Shown here: positions 26,495 through 38,640 of the stretch, piece by piece
Position numbering within the stretch: position 1 is the stretch's first letter
Layout: the number at the start of each line of letters is the position of its first letter
DNA from: Amia ocellicauda
Lineage: Eukaryota > Chordata > Actinopteri > Amiiformes > Amiidae
Assembly: GCF_036373705.1 (NCBI RefSeq)
Contig: NC_089863.1
Span: 23,582,417-23,646,416 of the forward strand
Length of the DNA: 64,000 bases
Reading direction: 5' to 3'
Notes under the pieces: generated by a model
What the model was told of the DNA's origin: nothing
Database searches by the model: none
The model's input: only the letters and a program-made list of their open reading frames with translations
Position numbers and translations under genes: made by a program

Positions 26495-29090
26495 TTATGA
26501 ACATAAGAACATAAGAAAGTGTCCAATCGAGAGGAGTCCATTCGCCCCATCGTGCTCGTTTGGTGTCCATTAATAACTGAGTGATCCAAGGATCCTATCC
26601 AGTCTGTTTTTGAATGTTCCCAAATTGTCTCTTCAGCCACATCGCTGGGGAGTTTGTTCAGATTGTGACTCTCTGTGTGAAGAAGTGTCTCCTGTTTTCT
26701 GTCTTGAATGCCTTGAAGCCCAATTTCCATTTGTGTCCTCGGGTGCGTGTGTCCCTGCTGATCTGGAAAAGCCCCTCTGGTTTGATGTGGTCGATGCCTT
26801 TCATGATTTTGAAGACTTGGATCAAGTCCCCACGTAGTCTCCTCTGTTCCAGGGTGAAAAGGTTCAGTTCCTCAGTCTCTCAGTAGGACGTTCCCTTCAG
26901 ATCTGGAATAAGTCTGGTTGCTCCTCTGAACTGCCTCTAGAGCAGCGATATCTTTCTTGAAGTGTGGAGCCCAGAACTGTCCACAGTATCCAGATGAGCT
27001 CTAACTAGTGCATTGTACAGTCTGAACATCACGGCCCTTGTTCTCAATTCTACACTTTTGACAATATACCCTAACATTGTGTTTGCCTTTTTTATTGCTT
27101 CCCCACACTGTTTGGATGGAGAAAGTGAGGAGTCCACATAGACTCCTAGGTCTTTATCATGCGTTACTTCATCTAGTTCTATTCCTCCCATAGTGTAATT
27201 ATAGTGGACATTTTTGTTACCTGCATGTCTTACCTTGCACTTGTCCACATTGAATTTCATCTGCCAGGTGTCGGCCCACAACTGAATATTATCTAAGTCC
27301 CTCTGAATAGCCTGTGCTGCTGAGATTGTATCAGCTGAGCCACCTAATTTAGTATCACCTGCAAATTTGACAAGTTTGCAAACTATCCCAGAGTCCAGAT
27401 CATTAATATAGATTAGAAAAGCACAGGCCCTAGTACTGATCCCTGTGGAACTCCACTAACAACCTCACTCCAGTTAGAAGTGACTCCTCTAATCGACACC
27501 CTCTGTTTCCTATACATCAACCAGTTCATAATCCATCTACTTACATTACCCTGAATGCCTACAGCTTCCAATCTGAGGATCAGTCTTTGGTGTGGAACCT
27601 TATCAAAAGCTTTCTGGAAATCTAAGTATATCATATCATATGCTTTCACATGATCTACAGCTGCAGTTGCATGTTCAAAAAAATGTAGTAAGTTTTGTCT
27701 CCATCCCTTTTGTATGCGTTATACAACATTTTCTTTCTGTTTATATTTTTTTTGCATACCTCTATTAAACCATTTTGGACAATGTTTTTTGGTCTTCAAT
27801 TTGCTAAGTTTTGGTACAAACTTCTCCTGAGCCTCAAGTAATATATTCTTAAAATATAACCATCCATTTTAAACTAACTCTGTATCCAGTGTGCTCCAGT
27901 CTACCTCTTCTAAGTGCCGTCTCATACCTTCAAGGTTTGTTTTTCTAAAATTGTAGACCATTGTTTTAGACTTGGACCTTGTTTTTTGAAGGAATGCCTC
28001 AAAGATTACCATATTGTGATCACAGTTTGCCATTGGTTCTCTAACTACTGTCCCCCTGACTCTATCTTGGTCATTTGAAAAGCTCAAGTCAATGCATGCG
28101 CTCTCTCTGGTTGGTTCCCTGACAAATTGAGTTAGAAAGCAGTCATTTACCATCTCAACCATTTCTATTTCTGCTTCTGTAGTCCCCACTGGGCTTTCCC
28201 AGTCTATGTTTGGGAAATTGAAATCCCCCATTATAACAGCCACATCCTTGCTACATGCAGTCCTGATTACACTGTACAATGCAGCATCTTTCTGAATATC
28301 TGAGTTGGCTGGTCTGTAACACTCCTACCGCTAATCCTCCAGATCTCTTGTTCAAAAGTTTCACCCACAAAGATTCTGTTCCATTACTGGGATCTTCTGC
28401 CTCAATTAAATTTCTGACATATAATGCTGTCTGTTTAGATGTAGACCGTCCGGTTTGTACAGGTCCCATCTATCCCAGAAGAAAGACCAATGCTCCATAA
28501 ACCTAAACCCCTCTTCCCTACACCAGGATTTCAACCACGTGTTAAACTTTCTAATCTCTGCCTGTCTCCCTGGCCTGGCACGTGGTACCGGAAGTATTTC
28601 AGAGAAAACTACCGTGGAGGTTCTGCTCTTTAGTTTTGTTCCTAACTCTTTAAATTTGTCTTGCAGAACCTCTGTCCTACCTTTTCCTATGTCATTGGTT
28701 CCAATGTGGACCATGACCAGTGGATTCCCCCCGGCTTTGGCCAGTAGCCCGTCTAGTAGTTTAGGGAGATCTGCAACCTGAGCACCAGGCAGGCAAGATA
28801 CCATGCGGGTCTCCTTGTCACTAGAACACACTGTGTGATCTACACCTCTAAGAATTGAGTCTCCTCCTTCGTCTGGGGGGGGAGTGGGCACCATGGTGCT
28901 CTGGTGCTCAACTGCCCCCCCATCACCCTCTGAGCTGTCACTGTCCAACTCAGTGTCCAGCAGTTGGAACCTGTTGGGCAATTCTAGCTCTTGGGGTGTC
29001 TCTAGGGTTTGTGCGCACCCTTTTCTGCGGTTACGACCTACTGTAACCCAGCAGTTCTGTCCACTTTCCTGCTCTAATTGATTCATGGCG
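26495..29090 (-). mobile_element. CR1-like non-LTR retrotransposon (LINE), inactive
   Basis: Read on the minus strand. ORF1 (about 29086-28406) has a GDSL/SGNH esterase-like domain with the blocks VMVHIGTNDIGKG and PDGLHLNRQ, a feature of CR1-group ORF1 proteins. Next come endonuclease remnants (about 28469-27869; AVIMGDFNFPNIDWESP, DLSFSNDQDRV). Reverse transcriptase pieces follow: 27649-27413 (MIYLDFQKAFDKVPHQRL, SGVPQGSVLGPVLF) and 27281-26937. The expected FADD catalytic box near 27345-27369 reads FAGD, and stops interrupt the frame. Sequence between the endonuclease and RT palm is missing. The 3' tail (26495-26930) has the ATAAGAACATAAGAAAG motif. Confidence 0.93.
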
Positions 29091-29381
29091 ATTCATGGCG
29101 ACTTGCACAGGTGCTGTACAAAGTGAAGCATTTCACAAGCATGCAGTGCAGTTTGAAATTGGTTTTGCCAAAATCACGAAGCAAATGGCAATAAAAGACT
29201 TCAAAGCAGAGTGGGGCACCCTTTGGGGTGAAGGACTAAAATGCTACAGTGCTTTTATTGACCCTGCTTTGTTTGGACGATTGACACCCGGCATCCAAAA
29301 AGTCCAATACATTCACACTCTGCAGCTTTGCAATCCTTTTTTGTGACTATTCAGAAGACACACGCAGGGAGTATTGTAGAG

Positions 29382-29557
29382 CAGTGGTTCCTAAACCAGT
29401 CCTGGAGGACCCCCTGTCCTGCTGGTTTTTGTTCCAACCGAGATCTTAATTGATTCCTTAATGGAACTAACAATGCAATATAAGGCTCAATTATATCATT
29501 AAGAGCTCAGTTGGAACAAATACCAGCAGGGCAAGGGGTCCTAATTTGGGAACCCTA
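29382..29557. repeat. Short copy of the hAT-type MITE
   Basis: It starts CAGTGGTTCCTAAACC, includes CTGCTGGTTTTTGTTCCAA, and has the mirrored arm GAGCTCAGTTGGAACAAA followed by CCAGCAGGGCAAGGGGTCC. It is about half the length of the 16255-16583 copy, so the centre is deleted. The right terminus is eroded and no clean duplication is visible. Confidence 0.75.
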
Positions 29558-30254
29558 CAAACTGGAGACATAGCCAATGGTTCACATCACAATACAGCCT
29601 GTGTCCCCTACCTTTGTAGAGAATGGAATAGCATTGCATTCGTTTGGGTGACGGGGGATATTTTAATGAATTGTACTCAGTCTGTACAGACAGTCCAGTA
29701 AAAACACTGATAGCTACACACACTATTTACCCAGTACTCCTATCAATACAGAAACTGTGTCAGGACCTAGAGCCTTAAAGGAGAAATGCATTATATTAAT
29801 ATTTCAGCCCATATCGATCCACTGCTGCATGAAGGATCCCCAAGATGTCTCCACTTGCTTCGATCTACAGTTTCTATTCCTTGTCACACCTATCATGTTG
29901 AGTAAACCCGCTGAGGCGACCAGATAAAGAACACTGATACTCTTGTGGTTAAATTAAAAAGCGGAAGAAAAAACTAACAAACCACACACCAAAAACGCTC
30001 TTATAGAGGTGGTACAATTGGACGAAGCTTGACTTTGCATAGCAGGGAACACTAGAACACAGACCCAATTACAAATGTGGACAAATTACAGGACAGTTGG
30101 GTCGTTAGGCTGTCGGGGAAGTTTGTTCCAGACGCCCACCTCTCTCTCTCTCTCTCAATTTATAGAGTTGCGAAGCTGAGTTAACAGAATTTGTGTGACA
30201 GTGAGCGAGAGCGAGTGTGCAGGACTCCCTTTTGTTTGGGTTGGCCTTTATTTT

Positions 30255-30256
<2 letters not shown>

Positions 30257-30289
<33 letters not shown>
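30257..30289. repeat. (TG)n microsatellite
   Basis: A pure dinucleotide run of about 16 units. Confidence 0.95.
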
Positions 30290-30291
<2 letters not shown>

Positions 30292-30910
30292 GGCAGAGAG
30301 TGAGTGTGTCCGTGCTGGGTTAGTGGGAACTGCAGCAGTGGCGTGATCTGTGAATCCCACCCCTGTGCTCAGTTACGTAAAGCCCACCTGGACCCGTGTA
30401 TAGGAGCTGATATGTTATCTGGAGGCTGTTTCACTCACCACGAGAGTTCCCAGCTAGAGGCAGCCTTCATATTTCAGTCAGGTAACAGTTACATTTATGA
30501 AGTTAACATATGAGAAAAAAACAATAATAATGCTTTTAATATCATGAAATACTTACAAAACTGCTAATTTAAAATGTTAGACTAGTGGTAATCAGGGTCT
30601 GATGGCTAAACAAGCCAAATTAAACACCTCAAGTTATGATTTTGTAGCATTAGGTGTTTGTTTTGACCTTTCCAAAGGTATATTCAACATGATGTGAAAG
30701 TAATATGTGCCTTGGTGTAATATATAACTCTTCAATTTCAGATTAGGAGTGTATTTACTGTGTTTTTAAGGGCATTGGATTATTGCAAGCTCTAGGATTT
30801 TGGAGAATAAGTGCCTCTGTCTGTTGCTGCCTAAAGAATGAAACACTTGATAAATCCCTTCCACCTCTGTCCTGCTCCTCATTAGGTCCAGCTGGGCTTT
30901 AAGCACAGAG

Positions 30911-31056
30911 ATGAAAGGAAAAGGGAGTCCAGGGTATCTTCTAATCCGGCTGGGGGTCTGGGCAGCGTGAGTATCCCATCCACAAAGGTCACCACTGAGC
31001 AGGATAGAGCTGGACAGAGCAGGTTTACAGTCAGAAATTCATAATGTATTATTTAT

Positions 31057-31112
<56 letters not shown>

Positions 31113-33265
31113 TACAGATGGTAGTATTTCTTCTGCTTCCCGAGATAAACAAAGGCATTCTTTGAATTTGTATTAATCACATTAATTACACTTAATTCAT
31201 TAACATCTTTTGTTGGACAGTTCACTCTTTTATAAGACAGAAGATGATCTGTGGATTACTTAATGCTACAAAAAAAGCTGGAAGTGAAAACTTCTCTCTT
31301 GGTGTAATATATATCTATATTTGTATTTCTCTCTTGGTGGAATATATATAGATGGGTGACAAATTTAAAGAAAAACCAACATAAAGTGTCTCAGTAAGGT
31401 GCTGGGCACCACGAGCCCCAGAACAGCTTCAATGCTCTTGGCACAGATTGTACGAGTCTCTGGACTCTACTGGAGGGATGAACACCGTTCTTCCAAAAGT
31501 TATTCCCTCATTTGGGGTTTTGATGATGGTGGTGGAGAGCGCTGTCTAACACGTCGGTCCAGAATCTCCCATAGGTGTTCAACTGGGTTGAGATCTGGTG
31601 ACTGCGAAGGCCATAGCATATGAATCGCATCATTTTCATCCTCATCACACCATTCAGTGACCCTCATGCCCTGTGGATGGGGCATTGTCATCCTGGAAGA
31701 GACCACTCCCATCAGGATAGAAATGTGTCTCCATAGGATAAAGGTGATCACTCAGAATAACTCTGTAATGATTTGCAGCGACTCTTCCCTCTAAGGGGAC
31801 AAGTGGACCCAAACCATGCCAGGAAAATGCCCCCCACAGCATAACAGAGCCTCCGGACCCCCTCACTGTAGGGGTCCAGCAGTCAGGCCTGTCCCGTTCT
31901 CTTTGTGTTCCACACATGCACTCGCCCACTTGTCGAGAATAAGGATGACTCATGTGACCAGATCTCTGTAGACCAGTGCCTATGGTTTTTGATCCAAAAC
32001 AGAGTTCAACTGGGCCGCTCAGCATTTGTACACATGCCACAGAGCATGATGGGATGTGAATTGCTTAATTGTATCATGCTGTACACCTGTTTGGAGGCAT
32101 CAGCATTCATTATGTTCCTCCACTCATTAATTCAGGTTTTTCTTTTAATTTCTCACCTGTCTGTATATATTTTTATATTTCTCTCTTGGTGGGAAATATA
32201 TCTATATTTGTATTTCTCTGTCAGTATACAGACATCTCTCTTTATTAAATTAGTATTCCAGTGTAGTTCTCTCTCCATACATCCCCAGTAAAATGCTATC
32301 CCCAGATAGCAATGTCTGCCCCACCTTGGTGCTGTAATGAGGCTAGGACAGTGTGACGTGGTATTTGGATTCTGTGGTGAATAGCCTTGTCCAACTTTTT
32401 TCCACACTGCCTTACTGTTTAAAGCCTCCTTGCCATCGGGTGCCAAGGGGCGATCCAGACACCTGATTATGACGACACCAGCAGTCCCCAGTTCCTTAAT
32501 CCCTCCTGGATGGCGGGCATCCCTGACGAGCGCCCACTCTCGGAGGTGAACCTACCCGGCACCCACAACAGCATGGCGTTTTATGGGGGGGCGCTCACGG
32601 AGTGCCAGTCCTGGCCGCTGTCCCTTCAGCTCCGAGCGGGCGTCCGCTTCCTGGACGTGCGGGTCCGCCATGTGCGGGGCAATCTCACCATCCACCACGG
32701 GATTGTGTACCAGCGGGCGCACTTCGGCACGGTCCTGGAGGAGGTCACCCGCTTCCTCCGGGAGAGGCCCACGGAGACCGTGCTCATGAGGGTGAAGGAG
32801 GAGTTCAGCGAGACGCACGCCCTCTACGACGCCGTGGTCAGCTACATCCGTGCATACGGGGACTGGGACCTACTGTGGCACAGCAGGGACACCCCCACCA
32901 TGGGCCAGGCTCGCGGCAAACTCATCATCCTGCAGAACTTCTCCGGCCCCCACCTCGGGATGTCCTATGGCGCCATGGACATAGCGGACGAGTGGAAGGT
33001 GCCCACTCTCTTGCACATTCCCACCAAGTGGCAGAGCGTCTACGAGCACCTGGATGCTGCCATGGCAGGTGATTGCGGGCGCCTCTTCCTCACTTACGCC
33101 AGCGGGGCGGGCGTCTTTGCTTACCCCAACGCCGTAGCCCAGCGCATCAACTCCTGGCTCTACCAGCACCTGGCCACCCTCGCGGGGCAGAAACTCCGGG
33201 TGGGAATGGTGGTCATGGACTTCCCGGGAGCTCCCCTCTTGAAGATGATCATCGATTTAAACTGA
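30911..33265 (+). CDS. Secreted phosphatidylinositol-specific phospholipase C X-domain protein
   Basis: I propose two coding exons, 30911-30966 and 32425-33265, giving 298 aa. Exon 2 holds the PI-PLC X domain. It has LPGTHNSMA with the first catalytic His, [11 protein letters not shown] with the metal-free family's Asp/Arg pair, and [10 protein letters not shown] with the second His. The C terminus is typical of bacterial-type small PI-PLC. The domain's usual opening Trp-Met is present (NPSWMAGIP), with in-frame codons continuing upstream of that Met, so 32510 is unlikely to be the start. A good acceptor (pyrimidine tract ending TTTAAAG, edge 32425) joins in phase 2 to an upstream exon ending GGGCAGC before GTGAGT. 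Together they form a hydrophobic signal peptide ([11 protein letters not shown], then LLAIGCQGA). A polyadenylation signal lies 110 bases after the stop. Expected role: cleavage of PI or GPI-type lipids outside the cell. Exon 2 is certain; exon 1 is inferred. Confidence 0.82.
31060..31112. repeat. (AAT)n microsatellite in PI-PLC intron
   Basis: About 17 uninterrupted trinucleotide units within the proposed intron 1. Confidence 0.95.
31351..32163 (-). mobile_element. Internally deleted Tc1 transposon, family A, within an intron
   Basis: This is an 813-bp relative of the 3057-4297 element, with matching ends (GGTGACAAATTTAAAGAAAA and its inverse). It lacks about 400 bp that carry the N-terminal transposase half; the junction is near 31992. 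The catalytic C-terminal block ([15 protein letters not shown]) remains on the minus strand. It sits in the PI-PLC-like intron, inserted into a roughly 35-bp minisatellite whose units (CTCTCTTGGTG) appear on both sides, near 31290-31345 and 32170-32222. Confidence 0.88.
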
Positions 33266-33378
33266 GAATAACCCCAACCACCCCTATCCCCATCCCCTAG
33301 TTGTAGGCCCCACCTCTTTGTTCAGCCATCTCTGAAGGCGTTTTAGGCAGATGGATTGCCACAACTTCACTTTCGGCA

Positions 33379-33384
33379 AATAAA
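33379..33384 (+). promoter_or_regulatory. Polyadenylation signal of PI-PLC-like gene
   Basis: AATAAA 110 bases after the stop codon, followed by A/T-rich sequence. Confidence 0.7.
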
Positions 33385-34992
33385 AATAATAAAAACTTGT
33401 GCTTTTTAATCAAGCCAGTTAACGCATAAATCCTTATGAAGCGATACATCTGCAAGTGTATACATGCAAAACCCCCGTTGATAATGAGGGACACCTGTGA
33501 TGTTTTATTCATTAAAAGTCATTAATATGTGCATTGTCTACTTAATCATTATTCTTTTATTTTATTGCATTAAAACATTTTCTGAGGGCAACCAAGTGGG
33601 CTAGCAGTTGTGGTAGATCGAGATCAGAACGCCTGATCTTCATCGGGCACCGAAGGGCATTTGTTTTGGCAAAACCAGAACACATAACAAGTGTGTTTAT
33701 GCCTCTCGACGTCACGCTGATGTCCTCATACGTGCCAAGCTGCTCTCCCCCACTTCCCCACATCCAAGTAAAGGAGTCAACAAACACAGACATGATCACA
33801 AGCTCACATCAGGCCTTGGCTTCACCGAGGGCAGATTCTCAAGACCCACACTGTGGCAGGCTGGCACGTGTCCTTTGCCACCCAGCTGACAACACACCGA
33901 CATTTTCCCATGTCAGTACAGCCAACCTTGATCTGTCCATTCCACCCTGTCAGTGATTGCTCTTTAACAGTCAAGGTGAAAGATTAAAACTTAATACTGG
34001 AACCTGTACAACCTTGCCCTTATAAAGTATACTATTAATAGTGGTTTGGTCATCACCTTGGCCCAAATTGACAGTCCAGACTATGAAAAGGAACTCCACA
34101 GCTATTGTGGTATGGGTTTACAACGCTAAACACACAATAACAGAAGACTGCACACTTTCAACATTTATTCACCCGTGCCCAGAGTGCACAGTTGATCAAA
34201 GTAATTCTTACCGCAACATTATTTTGATCCAAAGTGGAGACAATTACAGATTAGAATGACTACTAAAGGGAAAATGAATGCATGGCAACAAGGTGTTGAT
34301 CATTTATTAAATAACATTATTTCTATACACTGCATAGATGGCTAAAGACAGTAGCCAGAAGAAAGTGACCCATGCATAGGGGAAATTTCACATCAGACAA
34401 ACCACCATTACCACATTTTATTGTCCTTAACTGGATATCCATAAGAAAAACAAATCTGGATTGTTTTCAGCCAGTGAGCCAAAGATATCGATAACAGATC
34501 AGGGCTGATATAGGACACCCTGCAACCCGAGATCTTAAACCAGGGAAACATGGGCTTCATACAAGTCTGAAACGAATATAGGATTCTCAAAGCTCTTATT
34601 AATGGATTTTATTATTTGAGGAAAACTGTACAGTAGCCAGTAGTGTCCTGGTTTTTACACATTTATTTACACACTTTACACGCGCTGGGTTCCCACCGCT
34701 GGCACGATGTTTCTGTCCACCAGGGGGGGCAGCACAAGCGGTCGAGGCTGTGGAGGCTCACAGGCTGCTGCACAACCCGAGCACGGGGTCTGGGTTCAGT
34801 TTGTGTCCCGAGCGTCTGTGCTTCTCTTCTCGTCATCTGCTCCGAGACTCTGCAGGCCAATATCGTAATTATAATCCCTTTGGTCTGCCGGGTTGCCTTG
34901 AGCACAACACACTCTAGTTCTTGGAAGCCGCGAGCAGGGGGAAGAATTCTTCGACTTCGACTCCTCGCTCTAACCAACTGCCCGATCTGTAC
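33385..34992. other. Gene-free interval
   Basis: No coding region is supported. A GC-richer patch at about 34660-34980 is open in two frames on opposite strands, but neither product shows a domain. Confidence 0.4.
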
Positions 34993-35720
34993 GGAAGCTT
35001 TCTAGGGCCAAAATACAAACCAATACATGTGTTGAAATAGAAAAATGATCTGCGTAATGCTTTAAAGGATGTGGTGAATTTGTCGTGCTTCCATGAAATG
35101 CAAAACACATGTTGTTAAACAATATAAGCTTATTTTTTGTGTTTTATCCCAGATGAATTGCTTTTCAGCATCATAGTATTTTAATGCCACAATTAATTGT
35201 AATACGAATGCTTTAAATTGTGTAAAGCAGCACCATGTTAGTGACTGAATGAATGAATTGAATTATTTTTCCACATAAGGTATGCTGGTCAATCAAGACT
35301 TATGATTTTACTTAACCTCTTAAGCCGACAGTCAAAAATGGGAATTCCCTGTTAATAGGACGGGCCCAATTTCAAAACCCATGCTGGCAATTAAGCGCTG
35401 CTTGTCTAAAACACGAAGTACAGATGCCCTAATAAAAAAATTGGTGGTTTCGTGGGAGTGCCGAAATTTCTTGGTAACATCACTCTGCTTTAAGCAATGT
35501 AAAGCATTCATATTACATTTAATTGCGGCATTAAAATACTATGATCCTGAAAAGCAACTCAGCAGGTACAGAACACAAAAATAAGCTTGTTTTGTTTAAA
35601 AACGTGTGTATTGTATTTAATTATAGCACGACAAATTCGCAACTTCCTGTAATGCAATAAATCGATGATATTTCTGTTCCAACATATGCATTGGTTTGTA
35701 TTTTGGCTCTAGAAAGCTCC
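34993..35720. repeat. Fold-back element with long inverted arms
   Basis: The left arm (about 34993-35240) and right arm (about 35487-35720) are imperfect inverted copies. The outer ends pair as AAGCTTTCTAGGGCCAAAAT with ATTTTGGCTCTAGAAAGCT. The inner parts pair as CATAGTATTTTAATGCC with GGCATTAAAATACTATG. No coding capacity and no clear target-site duplication were seen. It looks like a long-TIR MITE or fold-back transposon and lies just downstream of the gene ending at 35814. Confidence 0.8.
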
Positions 35721-35813
35721 AATACTATTGTCTATTTGGTGCAGCGGGTTTGTTTAAGGCGATACGGCCGTCCTCTCCGCACGCGCCAGGCCTGCTCTCC
35801 TCAGACCCTAACA

Positions 35814-38380
35814 TCAAACACCTGGGCAGAGAGTTCCTGAGGCATCAGAGGGCAGGAGCTTCTTTTTCTGTCTGTAGCGATTGGCTGCCGCCCGCCATGC
35901 CTCCCGTCGTTGCCTCTGTGTGGTCTCCGGCAGCTCTCCGATCAGCTTCTTCCTCTCATGGTATCTGAAATGGAGGCCTTTGGTTAATATCTCAATAAGC
36001 CTAACCTTGGTAATAGACAAGAGCCCAGCTTTGTCAGGAGAGCAGCCGTGGCAAAACAGGGCCCTGTGTTGCAATGGGCTTTTTAACCAGGGCCTGACCT
36101 ATGACCCCTGGGAGTACACAAACACCACGGACAACACCCAGACGGACACAACACCAAGGAGCTAGGAGGCAATAGAGAGCAGCAGGAAATGTGCATTGTT
36201 CAGTTCAGACCACTGTGTTCAGCTGCCAATTTGGACTTTTACATAATTTAAGAGAAACGGCATAACACAACCCCCCCCAACCCATTCACCCTTTCCAACG
36301 TAGGACACTTTCTAACTGAGCTTCAGACAACAATACAGCAATCAACCTACACCTAATACTGACCAGGAAAAATCTGGAAGTGAGGAGAGGGGAGGGGCTT
36401 TCATTTTGACCAGCTGAGGAGGGCAGAGTCAATCAGCCCACACTCACAGAGGCGGTGCGCAAGCGAGAGCGTACCTCCGGAGCTCTTTCTCTCTCAGGGC
36501 GTGGGCTCGCTCGGGGTCGGCGCGGAGCTTCTCTCGGTAGCGTCTCTGCCTCTCGGCCGCCGCCAGCCGGACAATCCTCAGTCCTGTAGGACAGAAGTGA
36601 GTGTTTACTTGTCTGGACTGACGGAGGCCACCTGAGGAGAAACCCACCCAATCGTCGCCTCAGGACCTCCAGATTGTAAAGCGATCTTGTGCTCTCCGTG
36701 CAGTTTAATTAAAATGTCCGTACAGTGGAACCGGCATAGATGGCGTACACTTACTTTGCTCAAGGGCCCCGGAGGGCCCCGGCTCTCTGCTTTGCTGGGA
36801 CTCTTTTTGGATGCCCGGGTCTTGCTTCAGAGACGCTTTAGAGGCACGTCTCCAGCGGGAGTTTCTGGAATGCTTGGGAGGGGCAGACTGGGGGTCTCCA
36901 GCCTTGACCGGCTCCACTGCCCCACCGCATGGCTTGTTCTCCGGCTCGCTGGCGCACGCGTTGCTCTCAGACGCCTCCCACGTCACCCAAGCCTCGTCAG
37001 GAGGTTCCTTTTTCACTTGGGTCTCCTCCGGCTCACAGCGCTGCTCCAGGGTGGGCAATGTGTCCAGGCCACCTTCATGTCCGGCACAGGGCACCAGCCT
37101 GGGGTCACTGACGGCATCCCCATCAGGCCGCAGATGGTGGGATTCCTCGCTGGTCGGCTCTGGGGTCGGCGAAGCGCTAACCGCTTCTACCTTGATGTCC
37201 CCGACAGCTGGCCCCTCACCAGGATCTAAAACACAAAAAGTAGCAGCGTCCTTCAGTTCTCCAGTGCCACTCACACACATCCTGGCAATGTGGCCCACCT
37301 TCACGTGCAGACACAGGCCAGAGACATTCCCCTTTGAGAGATAAAGAACATCCCATTAACTACTCCTTGTCTTTTAAGACATGATGGCTTAAGCAGCTCA
37401 AGACATTTAATTGAGCACCCATGGTAGGAGAAAAGGTTTAAATTGACTAAATGCAGTGTGTCACAATTCTGGGTTGTATACCAGGCTCCCACTCCATAGA
37501 AACCTCCAGGCAAGTCAGATATTAAAACTAACCATTTGTCAAACACAACTATTGTATGTTACCATAGGCCAGGAACTGACTAGTATGCGTGTCCTATATG
37601 AAATGTGTAAAAGCAGTTGATATTAATCCTACAGAACCTATATTAAAATAGCTATAAGAACTAATGTAAAAACGTCTATATAAAGAGGTTTACTACAAGA
37701 GGTACACATATCACCTGCAGTTTTTACATTTAATTATATTAGGAGTGCATGTTGCACTTATATCTACACACACACACACATCTATGACTGCACACTTATA
37801 CATGTAAAACACAATCACATGTTGCGTTAGTTCTCAGTAGAGCAGCTTCATGATCACCCACTGTCACGCTTTTTGCATTTCAATGTATTTTAATTGTTTT
37901 TGTTTTGTAAAGCGCTTTGAGATACAACTTTTAAAGGCGCTATAGACAATTAAGTTGTATTATTATTATTACTACTACTACACACAGACCCTGTTCGTGC
38001 GGACGTAAGGCGAAAGCCCGGCCCTGACCGGCCCCGGCCCCGCTGGCGTTGAAGGGACAGCCCCGCTTCAGCGAGTGCACGACGTGCTGCCGCAGGTCTC
38101 CGAGCTCCCGCTCCGCCGTCTCCAGCTGGACCCGCAGCCGCTCGGCCTCCCTGTCCCTCTCGGCCGCCCTGGCCTGACAGTCCCGGAGCCTGGCGTCCTT
38201 CACGCCGCAGACGAGCCGCACCACCGCCTCCACGGCCGCCCTCACGGCGCCTGCGATGACCTCCTCGTCGGCGGGCGCGGACTGGGCGCCTCGGTCTGCG
38301 TACTTCTGGAAGTCAGGGCCGCTGAAAAGGAGACTCTCTCGCCGGGTGCCGCACTGGACACACCGCAGCCCTTTCCCCAT
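35814..38380 (-). CDS. Uncharacterised coiled-coil protein with C-terminal basic RYR-type module, putative nuclear
   Basis: Four coding exons on the minus strand fit together with matching phases: 37990-38380, 36755-37225, 36475-36583 and 35814-35964. Junction phases are 1, 1 and 2, and the total is 373 aa. Exon 1 has a CVQC pair, then a predicted coiled coil rich in Ala, Arg and Glu (residues about 45-105). Exon 2 is acidic and Pro/Ser-rich and has two SUMO-type motifs, DIKVEA and QVKKEPP. Exons 3 and 4 form a basic module with RQRRYREKLRADPERA, EKELRRY and EAWRAAANRYRQKKK. I recall this spacing from uncharacterised proteins of fishes and invertebrates, usually near DNA-binding contexts. The protein is probably nuclear, but the function is unknown. 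The exon 1 donor (GG/GTCTGT) is weaker than the others. An ETS-rich promoter lies just upstream. Confidence 0.8.
37868..37980 (+). repeat. SINE/LINE 3'-tail fragment
   Basis: It contains GTAAAGCGCTTTGAGATACA and GGCGCTATAGACAATTAAG followed by ATT trinucleotides. This tail is shared by many fish SINE/LINE families. It lies in intron 1 of the coiled-coil gene, ending just before the exon 1 donor. Confidence 0.6.
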
Positions 38381-38502
38381 CCCGCTCCCATGCAGCGCGG
38401 CGCCGGGTGTGATGAGTTAGCCGGGCTGGTATGATTTCAAGACGTCCCGACACAAACAAACTATCGCTTTTCAAAGCAGATATACTAATGAATCAACATG
38501 TC

Positions 38503-38634
38503 GGCCATTTTGTCACGATGACAAACATTTCCGGGTCAAAACACCAATTCTTCCGGAAGCTGACGGTGTTCTACAGAAACCACTCCGCCACCGCGCAGCG
38601 CCGCCTACCGGTGAACCGCCGGAAGAGTCTCTTC
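38503..38634 (-). promoter_or_regulatory. Probable TATA-less promoter of the coiled-coil gene (ETS and YY1-like sites)
   Basis: This segment lies 120-255 bases upstream of the start codon at 38380. It contains a palindromic ETS site CTTCCGGAAG (around 38550-38559), another CCGGAAG at 38619-38625, an ACCCGGAAAT site near 38530, and a YY1-like AAAATGGCC (minus strand, near 38503-38511). No TATA box is seen. Two blocks of it recur at 62602-62680. Confidence 0.6.
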
Positions 38635-38640
38635 GTTTGC

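Larger units (their letters stand above)
29091..30910. other. Interval upstream of the PI-PLC-like gene
   Basis: An 83-codon open frame at 29095-29346 next to the LINE has no recognisable domain. A hAT-type MITE lies at 29382-29557 and a TG repeat at 30257-30289. The promoter and any 5' UTR of the PI-PLC-like gene should lie towards the right end, but no core element is obvious. Confidence 0.4.

Noticed and set aside
29095-29346. 83-codon plus-strand frame next to the LINE
   Set aside because: No domain, no splice partners, and it abuts the LINE end; kept only as a remark in the interval entry.
34643-35005. Opposing 120- and 104-codon frames
   Set aside because: Neither has recognisable motifs, and one runs into the fold-back element.
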